Counted from the stretch's first letter, positions 15,399 through 24,574 are shown. The stretch: DNA of 38,461 nt from Bacillota bacterium (GCA_023453725.1 JAEXTB010000308.1:1-38461); one strand, 5' to 3'. Notes: generated by a model from the sequence alone, not told the origin. Translations and numbers: made by a program.

Positions 15399-18300
15399 TT
15401 ATACTGCGGGATTGTAGGGGTTAAAACTGTTCACCGCAAAGCTTTCGCCGGAAAGCCAGAAGGGAACGCGGTTTGTGTTGGCCACCGAGCAGGAGATTGC
15501 GGTATCGGTCGGTGTCTGACCCAATGTTCTGTCGCTGTTGGTCCAGCCAATGGTCGGCGTGGCGTCATACCGCCAGGACCACGTGGTCTCTTCCGTTACG
15601 GTGTACGTGCCCTTGGGCAGGCCTTTGATCACCTTGCTGCTGTTGCCCTGGATGACTTCTTTGACGGTAATCCCGGTATCGCTGGTCAGCGTGAAGATGT
15701 AGCTTTCGCCTTCCGCGCCGCCCGTCTTTGTAATGGTCACCTGTCCGGATATAACCGTCACGGTGAAGTGCTGCGCCGCTGTGGTGACGTCCGCAGAGTT
15801 ATTCATGATCTTGCAGAACGTCGTAATGTCTACGCCGCCGATTAGAGCTTTCACCTTAAAGGTGGAGGTCACAGCCGGTTTGTACACGGTAAGATCGCTT
15901 CCGGGCGCGGTGCCGGTTACCTTCACGGGGGAGACTGTTACAGTAGGTGCTGTCGCAAACGGAGCGGCCACAGCGGGTGCGCCCGTGGTCCCGACCCATG
16001 TAATGCCGGAATAACGGCCGGTCAAATTCGTGGTTTCACCCAAGAACACGCTGGTATCCGTGCAGGTGATGGTGGGTTTTAAGACGAATAGTTTCAAATG
16101 GCTTCCAACGGGTGCCGCCGCAGTCTTTGTGATTGTGGACGCCGCAGTCAAATCATCCAGATCGCCGTCTGTGCGTGTGACGGATGCAATGGTGACGCCT
16201 GTATCAGCCGTTGGGTACGCCGGGGATGCGGGCAGGCCGCTAAAGGTGTAGGTCAGCCCGGGCGCCGCGCCCATTGTGACGATATTGGCGGTATTGGCGC
16301 CATGCTTCCAATCAACATTGGCAATTGCGGCGGTATTGAGCTGTGCCGTGGTCGGATTCTGCGTGAGGTACACGCTCAAATCCTTTGCCGTGATGGCGGG
16401 GTTATAAACGCTGACGCTTGCGGAACCAATATTCAAATTGGCAATACTGCCCGCAGTACCAACTTGGTTAGTTGCCGTCTCGGAAGGCGTAATGGCAGCG
16501 GTAACGGTATAGGTCTTATCCGCCATCAGGTCAGCAATCGTACTCGTGCCGGTCCATTCGCAAAGCGCGGAGCCGAGCACGGAACCCGCGGGAACGGTAT
16601 AGGTTCCTATGACTGTGCCGCCATCTTTAATGGTATAAGCGACATCGGAATACTGGTTGGTCACAACATTGCCCAGCGTATACGTGCTGCCGCCGCTTGA
16701 GGTAGTGTAGTTCCCGCCAAACAGACTGGTCAGTACTACATCATCCCCCGCATAGATGTCTTTGTTTTGCAGGGAAGCGGTGCTGAACCGTATGGGCACG
16801 TTGACTTCCGGGGACTCGTTTCCGAACATCTGCCTCGGAGCCGGAGCCGTAGCGTTATCGTACAGGCCGGATGTCGCAGGTACGTTTGTCTCCACGTTGT
16901 TGCCGCCGATAAAGCTGGGCTCGCGCTCCACTTCTATTTCGATGATCAGCTTTTTGCCGTGGAATGTATTGCCTGCGCCTCGCCCGTTGACGGAGACGTA
17001 GTTCGTATCAAAGTCAAACCCGCTGACGGTAACGGTCTTGCCGCTGACTGTGGGCGTCAAAGCTACGACAGTTTCATTGACAAACGAAAGCGTACCGCCG
17101 GTATAGGAAGCGTCCGCCGTCTTGACGGTAATATTGCCGGGCGTCGGTAACCGGAAATAGGCGGATATCGTATCCTTGATGCGCGCTTCAGCGCCCAGCT
17201 TCACCGTTGGGTTGCCAACCTGTTGCGATATGTCCTGGAATACATCATCCAATGCATTTGCATTGCTTGCGGAAAGATAATAGCTGGACCATTCTCCTGT
17301 TATCGGATCCTGTTTCCCGGTAGCGCCGCCTGTTCCGGGGGCGTCCAATGCCGTCGCATTGGGATAATTTGAAGACGTTAAATGCATATACCTGTTCGCA
17401 CGGTTGGTATCCCCGCTAGTGGTTCCAGGGAGGGACCCACCTGCATTCACTTCTGCATCCGCAAAGATGCCCACCGTAAAGACCGTGACTGACTTATCTT
17501 TGAGAACTTTACTTTCAGCAATTGTATTTGTGGCAACAGTGCTGCTGAAACCTGAGCCATGGTTGGGATATCCGTCCGTAAACATGACAGTTACGCGGTT
17601 GCGGCTTGAAGTGGCCGCAGAAAAAATGCTGTTGGCATTTGCCATACCATAATCTGCGCCTGTGGAACCATCGGCGGTCAAACTGTTTACAATTCCTTTT
17701 AAGGTAGCAGCTCCAGTTGCGTCAACGGTAATCAGATTTTGTCTAATGGAAGAGTTATCCGCAAACGTAACAATCGCAATTTTATGTTTATTTGCGGCAA
17801 CCGTTATACTGTCGTTTTGTGCTTTTGTAGAGTCGATGAAGTTGTTAACGGCCGTCTTAAGCGCCGCAAGCCGGGACGTTGTAACCGTAGTTTCATTTCT
17901 TCGGTAGAGCGTCCATGGTGCAGTTCCATTGTCATAGTCGCTGGTTGCTGTAACGGTAGTTCCTTCGGCATTTACATAGGAATAAGTGTATTGATTATAA
18001 CCACCTGAGCTATTAATCCAAGTTCGAGTTAACGTTACCTGAGTGAAAGTTCCATTACCCAGGTCGTAATACAAATTATCCTTTCGGTCATAGAGCTGCG
18101 AATTCTTGGTCTGACTGCGGACCTGGAAAGTATAGACTGTCTTTGAAAAATCATAATCCATACTGCCGGATACATCCAAAACAAGCACGATATCCGCAGG
18201 CGCAGGCTCGTTTGTGTTTGTAACTGTACCTGTGGTATAGGATTCGAGACGGATCTTATAGTTGCCGTTCGGAAGAAGGCTGACGGATTTGTCCAGTTGA

Positions 18301-19001
18301 ATGCCGGTATCAGGCACCACCAATGTGGTGAAGCCCCTGGCCATTGATTTTAGCTTGGGGGCAGAAGCGGGAGCGGTCAAAGAGGTAAGCAACGCGCCCG
18401 CGTTGCTGAAATCTTCTTTCGCAACGCCTGCTCCAAGCAAATTGCCGGTAACGGAGAACAGCTTTGTAAACTCTTCCTCCGTAAACTCCTGTGCAACCGC
18501 ATCCATTTTATCCGCATCCAGAAGGGCGGAAAGCTCAATCCATGCGTCAATGCGCGCCTGGTTGCTTTCCAAACCGCGCAGGTAATCCGCAATTTCAGCA
18601 GCGGTCATCTTTGTAAAATCAAGCGCCTGAGAGAACCATGCGGCCAACTCCGTCTGGGTCGCATAGCCCTGCAAAGACGTAATCTGCTGCTCTGTGAGCA
18701 CAGTGAGCACGGCTTTGAGCGCATCGCCTTCGAGCGTCTTCAAATACGCATACAGTTCTTCCCCTGATAGCCCGCTTACGTCAATGGACGAATTTGTCGC
18801 AGGCGTCGGCAGCGGCGTTTCCGTCGGTCCCGGCGTTGCAGCGGAATCCGGCGTTGGTGTGGGAGTCGCCTGGGGCGCTTCTACAGACGAAGGCGTGGCG
18901 GACTCATCCCCCTCCGCCGCAAAGCCCGCGATGGGGAACAGCCCCACAACCAGCAATGTAGCCAATAAAAGGGCCAGTGTCTTCTTGCTTTGTTTCTTCA
19001 T
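15399..19001 (-). CDS. Large secreted VWA-domain surface protein, adhesin-like
   Basis: A 1200-residue secreted protein. Residues 1-29 are a signal peptide, about 30-72 a Pro/Thr-rich linker, and 75-190 a helical domain with acidic repeats. A von Willebrand factor A domain starts at about 268, with the MIDAS motif DVSGS at 276-280 and a second element FTDGYPNHG. Beyond it come Ig-like or bacterial adhesin repeats marked by VYNPAIT, VLKPTIT and VYKPAVT. A Cna-B-like domain near the end has FTLTSDTGITVKEV and GLPKGTYTVTEET. The C-terminus, FWLSGESFAVNSFN and a few more residues, has no LPxTG-like signal or membrane segment. It probably binds a host or matrix ligand or forms a tip. ATG 19001 is preferred to GTG 19013, which is too close to AAGGGG. 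It heads the surface locus. Confidence 0.88.
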   Translation of the reverse strand: MKKQSKKTLALLLATLLVVGLFPIAGFAAEGDESATPSSVEAPQATPTPTPDSAATPGPTETPLPTPATNSSIDVSGLSGEELYAYLKTLEGDALKAVLTVLTEQQITSLQGYATQTELAAWFSQALDFTKMTAAEIADYLRGLESNQARIDAWIELSALLDADKMDAVAQEFTEEEFTKLFSVTGNLLGAGVAKEDFSNAGALLTSLTAPASAPKLKSMARGFTTLVVPDTGIQLDKSVSLLPNGNYKIRLESYTTGTVTNTNEPAPADIVLVLDVSGSMDYDFSKTVYTFQVRSQTKNSQLYDRKDNLYYDLGNGTFTQVTLTRTWINSSGGYNQYTYSYVNAEGTTVTATSDYDNGTAPWTLYRRNETTVTTSRLAALKTAVNNFIDSTKAQNDSITVAANKHKIAIVTFADNSSIRQNLITVDATGAATLKGIVNSLTADGSTGADYGMANANSIFSAATSSRNRVTVMFTDGYPNHGSGFSSTVATNTIAESKVLKDKSVTVFTVGIFADAEVNAGGSLPGTTSGDTNRANRYMHLTSSNYPNATALDAPGTGGATGKQDPITGEWSSYYLSASNANALDDVFQDISQQVGNPTVKLGAEARIKDTISAYFRLPTPGNITVKTADASYTGGTLSFVNETVVALTPTVSGKTVTVSGFDFDTNYVSVNGRGAGNTFHGKKLIIEIEVEREPSFIGGNNVETNVPATSGLYDNATAPAPRQMFGNESPEVNVPIRFSTASLQNKDIYAGDDVVLTSLFGGNYTTSSGGSTYTLGNVVTNQYSDVAYTIKDGGTVIGTYTVPAGSVLGSALCEWTGTSTIADLMADKTYTVTAAITPSETATNQVGTAGSIANLNIGSASVSVYNPAITAKDLSVYLTQNPTTAQLNTAAIANVDWKHGANTANIVTMGAAPGLTYTFSGLPASPAYPTADTGVTIASVTRTDGDLDDLTAASTITKTAAAPVGSHLKLFVLKPTITCTDTSVFLGETTNLTGRYSGITWVGTTGAPAVAAPFATAPTVTVSPVKVTGTAPGSDLTVYKPAVTSTFKVKALIGGVDITTFCKIMNNSADVTTAAQHFTVTVISGQVTITKTGGAEGESYIFTLTSDTGITVKEVIQGNSSKVIKGLPKGTYTVTEETTWSWRYDATPTIGWTNSDRTLGQTPTDTAISCSVANTNRVPFWLSGESFAVNSFNPYNPAV

Positions 19002-19029
19002 CCCGCTATGCACCCCTTACGCTGGAATT

Positions 19030-19106
19030 GGCTGGCAAACGAGCGCCAGCCGATACATGTATTTCCATCTTTCACAAATCATAAACCACGCTGGTCACAG
19101 ACCAGC
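19030..19106 (-). promoter_or_regulatory. Two hairpins in the leader of the VWA operon
   Basis: On the minus strand, GCTGGTC-TGT-GACCAGC (19106-19090) is followed by GGCTGGC-N8-GCCAGCC (19051-19030), ahead of the AAGGGG site. Both 5' arms contain GCTGG and both 3' arms CCAGC, so the arms could exchange partners. I recognise no known riboswitch class. Confidence 0.45.
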
Positions 19107-19227
19107 CTCCAAACCGTCTTTTTTCAATTTTATTTTTTCCTTATTTAGGTTCCCTGCAGTTAAAATGGCAGGAGAGTTCTCAAAATATTCACATACAGCG
19201 TTGTTTTTCAAAAATCACCAAAAAAAT

Positions 19228-19248
19228 CGGTATGCAATTTGCATACCG
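19228..19248. repeat. 21-bp perfect palindrome between the VWA operon and xylB
   Basis: The arms are CGGTATGCAA and TTGCATACCG around a single central T. The perfect 10-bp arms suggest a repressor or activator operator. It lies 32 bp before the xylB -35 hexamer and in the leader or promoter region of the divergent VWA operon, so it could control either. The rest of 19107-19227 is rich in A and T tracts with nothing else recognisable. Confidence 0.65.
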
Positions 19249-19279
19249 GAATGCAGCCGTTTACGGCGGATTGACGCGA

Positions 19280-19309
19280 TTGACAAAGGGGGAGGCATGG
19301 CGGTATCCT
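19280..19309 (+). promoter_or_regulatory. SigA-type promoter of xylB
   Basis: TTGACA (19280-19285) and TATCCT (19304-19309) are 18 bp apart. GATTGAC is present twice in tandem (19270 and 19279), the second copy supplying the -35. The gene starts at 19390. Confidence 0.5.
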
Positions 19310-19389
19310 AAAACCAAAGGAAAAAGCAGTTTTATTTGGCTTATGAAGGGCAGTTCTCCAAATTTGCAGCACATTTTCAGGAGGGGCAC

Positions 19390-20916
19390 ATGCAATACGT
19401 AATCGGCGTGGATATCGGTACCTCCGGTACCAAGACGGTATTATTTGATGAAGCTGGCAACCGCATTTCCTCGGCCATGAGAGAATACCCGCTTTATCAG
19501 CCGCAAAACGGCTGGGCGGAGCAGGAGCCGGAGGATTGGTGGCGCGCTGCTGTTGAAACCATCCGGGAAGCGGTTTCAAATTCCGGCGTGGATGCAAAGG
19601 ACATTAAAGGCGTGGGCCTCTCCGGGCAGATGCACGGCCTTGTCATGCTCAACCAAAAAGGCGAAGTGCTGCGGCGCAGCATCCTCTGGTGCGATGGCCG
19701 CACAGCCGCCGAATGCGCGGAAATTACAGAAAAGGTCGGCAAAGAAAAGCTGATTGCAATCACGGCCAACCCCGCGCTCACCGGCTTTACTGCGGGCAAG
19801 GTGCTCTGGGTGCGCAGGCACGAGCCGGAGCTGTATAAAGCTTGCCGCATGATGCTGCTGCCCAAGGATTATATCCGGTACCGGCTGACAGGTGTTTACG
19901 CAACGGAAGCTTCGGACGCCGCGGGCACCAACCTTTTGGATGTACCAAACCGCCGCTGGTCGGAAGAAGTGCTTTCCATATTGGATATCGATGGCGCACT
20001 GCTGCCCAAAGTGTTTGAATCCCCCGACGTCACAGGGTATGTGACAAAAGAAGTTGCTGCGCTCACCGGCCTGTGTGAAGGGACGCCCGTTGTGGGCGGC
20101 GCTGGGGACAATGCGGCGGCGGCTGTCGGCACGGGCGTTGTCAAGGACGGCCGTGCGTTTTTGACCATCGGCACGTCCGGCGTGATATTCGCGCATGCGG
20201 ACAGCGTGCGCATCGATCCCGGCGGGCGCGTGCACACGTTCTGCCATGCAGTGCCCGGCTGTTATACGGTCATGAGCTGTACGCTTTCGGCAGGCCTTTC
20301 CCTAAAGTGGTTCCGCGATCAGTTCTTTACGGCGGAAATGGAAGCTGCCGCAGGCATGGGTGTGGACCCGTATGAACTGATGAACGCGCAGGCTGCCCGC
20401 GTCCCCATCGGCTCCAACCGCCTCGTTTATCTGCCCTATCTGATGGGAGAGCGCTCGCCCATACTCGATCCCGATGCGCGGGGCGCGTTTATCGGCCTTT
20501 CCGCCATCCACACCAAGTATGATATGCTGCGCGCCGTCATGGAGGGAGTGTCCTACTCCCAGCTGGAATGCCTGGATGTGCTCCACGGCATGGGCATTGT
20601 TCCAAAGGAACTCCTGGCGACGGGCGGCGGCGCAAGGAGCGCGCTGTGGCGGCAGATGCTTTCGGATGTTTTAAACTGCCCGGTTGCCACCGTCGCGTCC
20701 TCCGGGGAAGGTCCGGCGCTTGGCGCGGCTTTGCTTGCGGGCGTAGGCGCAGGCGTCTATAAGAGCGTACCGGAGGCGTGTGACGCCGTTATTCACCTTA
20801 ACCCGCTCCAGCAGCCGGAAGAAAAGAGCGTGAAGGCATACGCGCCCTATTATGCGCTCTACAAAACCATGTATCCCTCGCTCAAAGCGCAGTATGCCGC
20901 GCTGGCGTCACTGTAA
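19390..20916 (+). CDS. xylB: Xylulokinase
   Basis: A 508-residue FGGY-family carbohydrate kinase that phosphorylates D-xylulose to xylulose 5-phosphate with ATP. The N-terminal phosphate-1 motif is YVIGVDIGTSGTKTVLFD, followed by LSGQMHGLV, which is typical of xylulokinases. Further on are DYIRYRLTG, the catalytic Asp in VVGGAGDNAAAAVG, a TIGTSG phosphate-2 motif, and LLATGGGARSALWRQM with the adenosine-binding glycines. The length is as expected (about 500). The ATG at 19390 has a strong AGGAGGGG site. No xylose isomerase, transporter or regulator is adjacent, so xylulose must come from a pathway encoded elsewhere. The palindrome at 19228-19248 may regulate it. Confidence 0.93.
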   Translation: MQYVIGVDIGTSGTKTVLFDEAGNRISSAMREYPLYQPQNGWAEQEPEDWWRAAVETIREAVSNSGVDAKDIKGVGLSGQMHGLVMLNQKGEVLRRSILWCDGRTAAECAEITEKVGKEKLIAITANPALTGFTAGKVLWVRRHEPELYKACRMMLLPKDYIRYRLTGVYATEASDAAGTNLLDVPNRRWSEEVLSILDIDGALLPKVFESPDVTGYVTKEVAALTGLCEGTPVVGGAGDNAAAAVGTGVVKDGRAFLTIGTSGVIFAHADSVRIDPGGRVHTFCHAVPGCYTVMSCTLSAGLSLKWFRDQFFTAEMEAAAGMGVDPYELMNAQAARVPIGSNRLVYLPYLMGERSPILDPDARGAFIGLSAIHTKYDMLRAVMEGVSYSQLECLDVLHGMGIVPKELLATGGGARSALWRQMLSDVLNCPVATVASSGEGPALGAALLAGVGAGVYKSVPEACDAVIHLNPLQQPEEKSVKAYAPYYALYKTMYPSLKAQYAALASL

Positions 20917-20954
20917 ACAAAGGCCGTCCAGCCTACAGAAAGAAGGATTTGTTG

Positions 20955-21914
20955 ATGAAGAAAAAGGCGCTTGCCCTGCTGTTGGTGCTCACGATGCTGT
21001 TCCTTGCAACCGGCTGCCTGCCCAAATTGGTGCAGGGCGTTGTCGAACAATACATGGAAGACAAAGCGGGTGAAACAATCGAGGCAAAGCCTGTTCCCCA
21101 AACTCCGGAGCAGGAAGCGCAGCTTCCCGGCAAGGCTGAGCAGCCGGCTTCTCCGGTTGCACCTCCCGCGCCGGGTGAAACGACTGGTGCAACGGATATT
21201 TACAGCAATATGGATTATGTGCGTGTGTATTCCGATTATCCGCAGGAATTTGATCTGGATGGGGACGGCGCATTGGAAACGCTGACGGTATTGACAGACG
21301 ATGATGCGGGGACGTTTGGCATCAACATCGAAAAAAACGGAGAGACCATGCCGGGGGATGCCATACAGGCATATTTGAAGGATGCGTTCGTCGCTTATAA
21401 TTCCGAAGGCAAGCCCTGCATTGTGGTAAGCTACGATTATGCCTCGGATGATTATGAGACCGCCATCTATACATTTGACGGGCAGTGCCTCGCCTGCACC
21501 GATACAAAGACCGGGTTTGCGGAAGGCATATATGAAGGCGTATGGATGCTGCGCGGCTGGGTGTACACGATGGGGACATGGAGCGGCTACCATAAATGGA
21601 CAATATCACCGTCCTTTACGTTTGCTTCCCAGGGGCCCGATCTTTGGATGCTGCAGGATGCCGGCCCAGACCGGCTGCTGTCCGCGAAAACAAGCATAGA
21701 CGCGCAGTTTATCGAAAACGGCGCGCTTGTACCTGGAACGATACAGGCGGGGGAACGCCTGCGGCCCTACGCCACGGATCAAAATGAGGTCGTATATTTT
21801 AGCATGGAGGATGGCAGAAAAGGGCTGCTGCGTGTAGAACTGAAAGAAGGGCTTACCTATATTGGCGGCCAACAGGATGACATGGTGTTTGACAATCTGT
21901 TTTATGCCGGATGA
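20955..21914 (+). CDS. Lipoprotein with a calcium-type DxDxDG loop
   Basis: A 319-residue lipoprotein that I cannot assign to a characterised family. A basic MKKK and hydrophobic span lead to the lipobox LATGC, with Cys21 as the lipidated residue. A Pro/Glu/Gln-rich linker (about 45-78) follows. Residues 100-108 (DLDGDGALE) are a dockerin/EF-hand-like or beta-propeller-type calcium loop, as in many VCBS-like secreted proteins, and a strand-rich domain fills the rest (about 100-319). The ATG at 20955 follows AAGGA. It lies 38 bp after xylB on the same strand and may be co-transcribed. A terminator at 21931-21965 ends the unit. Confidence 0.75.
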   Translation: MKKKALALLLVLTMLFLATGCLPKLVQGVVEQYMEDKAGETIEAKPVPQTPEQEAQLPGKAEQPASPVAPPAPGETTGATDIYSNMDYVRVYSDYPQEFDLDGDGALETLTVLTDDDAGTFGINIEKNGETMPGDAIQAYLKDAFVAYNSEGKPCIVVSYDYASDDYETAIYTFDGQCLACTDTKTGFAEGIYEGVWMLRGWVYTMGTWSGYHKWTISPSFTFASQGPDLWMLQDAGPDRLLSAKTSIDAQFIENGALVPGTIQAGERLRPYATDQNEVVYFSMEDGRKGLLRVELKEGLTYIGGQQDDMVFDNLFYAG

Positions 21915-21930
21915 CCAGTGCCTTAGAAAA

Positions 21931-21965
21931 AACGAGCCGCCAAATACTTGGCGGCTCGTTTTTTC
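21931..21965. terminator. Strong bidirectional terminator after the lipoprotein gene
   Basis: AACGAGCCGCCAA (21931-21943) pairs perfectly with TTGGCGGCTCGTT (21948-21960) around the loop ATAC, followed by a T-rich run. An A run on the left side allows use from the minus strand too. Confidence 0.9.
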
Positions 21966-22074
21966 TTTTCCTTACAGGAGCTTCAACCCCAAATTCCCTG
22001 CCCTAAAACATGGGGATTATGGGAGTAGGCCATACATAGTAAGTTTCCGGTACGGGCAAGCCATATATAATCAC

Positions 22075-22103
22075 AAACACCCCGACAAAACGCCGGGGTG
22101 TTT
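22075..22103 (-). terminator. Candidate terminator after the chemotaxis receptor gene
   Basis: AAACACCCCG (22075-22084) pairs with CGGGGTGTTT (22094-22103). It lies 15 bp beyond the receptor stop codon on the minus strand. The T run is short. Confidence 0.5.
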
Positions 22104-22117
22104 GGATGAGGGGTGTA

Positions 22118-24574
22118 TTATTCTTCTTCGCCCATCAGACGGAACTCTTCCACCAGTTCCTTGAGCATGTCGGCCTGGCCGGAAAGCTCCTCCGCCGTTG
22201 CGGCACTTTCTTCCGCCGTGGCGGAAGTCTGTTGTACCATATCGCTCATCATATTAAGGCCGCTGTTGACCTGCGCAATGCCGGTGGCCTGCTCGTTGGA
22301 GGCATCCGCAATTTCCTTGACGAGCGTCGCCGTCTGTTCAACGGTTGCGGTAATCTCGAGAAGGGCAGCGGAAGTATCGTCCGCAATCCGGGTGCCCGCG
22401 GCCGCTTTCTTAATAGAATTGTTGATGAGCGCAGTCGTTTCCTTTGCGGCGTTGGCGGATTTTTGCGCAAGATTTCGCACCTCGTCCGCAACCACGGAGA
22501 AGCCGCGCCCATACTGCCCCGCGCGAGCCGCTTCAATTGCTGCGTTCAGGGAAAGTATGCTTGTCTGGAACGCGATATCGTCAATGACCTTGATGATCTT
22601 TCGGATACTGCCCGCAGTCTCATTGATGGCTTCCATAGCGACCTGCATGGCGTGCATGCGCTTGTTGCCGGTCTGCGCGTGCGTCTGTGCGGCCACGCTC
22701 AGTTCGCTTGCGGTCATGGCGCGCGCGGCGTTGCGCTTGGTATGGTCGGCAAGTTCCGATACTGTGGCGTTGAGCTCCTCAATAGAGCTTGACTGCTCTA
22801 CAGAAGCATGGGATAGCGCCTGGCTGCCTGCAGACACCTGCAAAGTGCCCGCCGCCACCTGGTCGGCCGCGGCACCGATTTCCTGCAGCATGTCGTTGAA
22901 AGAGAAGACAATGCCGTTGATGGCCTCCTTCAGTTCCACAAAATCCCCGTGGTATTCCGTGGTGATAGATACCGTCAAGTTTTTGTTGGACAGCTCGGAA
23001 AGCACATACGAGGTTTCTGAAATATAACGCTTGAGCGCGGCGATTGTTTCGTTGAGCGCGTGCTTGATAATGGCGTGGTCGCCCCGGAACTCACCCGTTA
23101 CCTGCGCGTCCAGGTTGCCAAGGGAAAGCTCGCGCAGCACGGCGGTCGCTTCTTCCACGGGGGCGATTACGGCGTCAAGCGTGTCGTTTATGCCTTCCAC
23201 GATCTTTTTAAAGTCGCCCTTGTGCTGTTCAGCGTCGGCGCGCGTTTTGAGTTCGCCCGCAAGCGCGGCCTGTACCAGCACGTCGGTATCGGATATCATG
23301 GCCTGCAGGGAACCGCATACGCTCATAAAAGACTGCATGAGCATGCCGATTTCATCTTTGCGGCTGCCCGCCTCCATTGCAAAGCGGGTGTTGCCTTCCG
23401 CAAGCTGTTCGGCCCCGGCTTTTAGCGCCATAAGCGGCTTCTGCACAATTCTGCGTATGAACAACAGCGTGCCTGCTACGGAAAGCGCAATGAGCACAAC
23501 GGCCACAAGTATGGTATTGCGTATGCCCGCTCCGCGCGCCTCATTAATTTCGTCAATCGATAGCCCGACAAACAGGGCGCCCAGCACGGTACCGTCCTTA
23601 TCCATTAACGGCGAATACTTGACGGCGTAGCTCTTTTCCGCAATCACGGCGCGGCCGGTGTACTCCTGCTTCTGCTTCAATACGATATCCGCAATGTGGG
23701 GATCCATTTGGGTGCCCACAATGCGCACGTTGTTCTTCGTAATGGTCGTCGCCCAGCGCACGTCGTTTTTAAACACGGTAAAATCGGCGCCATGCAAATC
23801 CTTCTGTTTATCCAGCAGCGCGGCGTTGTTGTAATAATAACCCGCAACAATACAGCCAACAATCCCCGTGCGCTCCAGCTTTACGGGGACCGCCGCCAGC
23901 CGGTAGATATTGCCGTTGGGGTCGGCGGTAAGGCTGATATCCTGACGCCCCTCAAACGCTTTTTGCAGATAGGCGGCGGAGGCAAGGTTTTCTCCCTTTC
24001 TATAATAGGAACTTGTGGAATAAAGAATGTTCCCAAGCCTGTCCGTCACAAACACAAAGCCGGAACCGCCCGCCTGGAAGTCGCTCAGGTAGTTTCCGAT
24101 GCCTTCCGCATTTTGCGCTGAGACTTCCTTTATAAAGACGGGGTCAACCGCGCTTTCCGTAGCCGTTTCCAGCCAAGTAAGCACCTGGTCCTCCAGGCTT
24201 TTGCTAAAGCTAGAGAACGCGCGGTCCATTTGCTCGTTCATAATGCGGTCGGAAATCTGGTTTCCGCTGGTTGTAGCCAGAAGTGTGCTTACCGTAACCG
24301 CCACAATCAGAATGGGCACTACAAACAAAAGCAGCTTGCCGCCAATGCTCTCAAACAGGGAGACGGCGGATTCGCGCGCCTGGGCTCGCTTTGTAAAAAC
24401 GAGCCTCCCGATGCGAGAAAAGAAAACACCCGTTTTTTGAAAAAAGGCATTACTTTTCTGACCCTCTGCCGGATGACTTTGGGTTTGCGCTTCTTTCGGG
24501 GCCGGTTGCTTTCGGTTGGCGAGTATCTTTGTGGTTAGCTGGGAGAGCTTTGTAAAGATGTTTTTCTTGTTCAC
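22118..24574 (-). CDS. Methyl-accepting chemotaxis receptor with Cache and poly-HAMP regions
   Basis: An 818-residue transmembrane chemoreceptor. A cytosolic N-terminal extension (1-77) precedes membrane segment 1 (about 78-103). The extracellular part (104-350) resembles a Cache-type sensor, with FVFVTDRLGNILYS and GIVGCIVAGYY. Membrane segment 2 (351-374) leads to a HAMP domain, then three HAMP-like units near 430-470, 478-520 and 526-566, each with an xGDF-type or GDH step. The signalling domain (about 570-818) has the hairpin tip DDIAFQTSILSLNAAIEAARAG. No C-terminal CheR-binding pentapeptide is present. The start is a GTG at 24574 after AGGGGG; upstream codons are less well placed. A SigD-type promoter lies 85 bp upstream. 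The ligand is unknown. Confidence 0.9.
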   Translation of the reverse strand: MNKKNIFTKLSQLTTKILANRKQPAPKEAQTQSHPAEGQKSNAFFQKTGVFFSRIGRLVFTKRAQARESAVSLFESIGGKLLLFVVPILIVAVTVSTLLATTSGNQISDRIMNEQMDRAFSSFSKSLEDQVLTWLETATESAVDPVFIKEVSAQNAEGIGNYLSDFQAGGSGFVFVTDRLGNILYSTSSYYRKGENLASAAYLQKAFEGRQDISLTADPNGNIYRLAAVPVKLERTGIVGCIVAGYYYNNAALLDKQKDLHGADFTVFKNDVRWATTITKNNVRIVGTQMDPHIADIVLKQKQEYTGRAVIAEKSYAVKYSPLMDKDGTVLGALFVGLSIDEINEARGAGIRNTILVAVVLIALSVAGTLLFIRRIVQKPLMALKAGAEQLAEGNTRFAMEAGSRKDEIGMLMQSFMSVCGSLQAMISDTDVLVQAALAGELKTRADAEQHKGDFKKIVEGINDTLDAVIAPVEEATAVLRELSLGNLDAQVTGEFRGDHAIIKHALNETIAALKRYISETSYVLSELSNKNLTVSITTEYHGDFVELKEAINGIVFSFNDMLQEIGAAADQVAAGTLQVSAGSQALSHASVEQSSSIEELNATVSELADHTKRNAARAMTASELSVAAQTHAQTGNKRMHAMQVAMEAINETAGSIRKIIKVIDDIAFQTSILSLNAAIEAARAGQYGRGFSVVADEVRNLAQKSANAAKETTALINNSIKKAAAGTRIADDTSAALLEITATVEQTATLVKEIADASNEQATGIAQVNSGLNMMSDMVQQTSATAEESAATAEELSGQADMLKELVEEFRLMGEEE

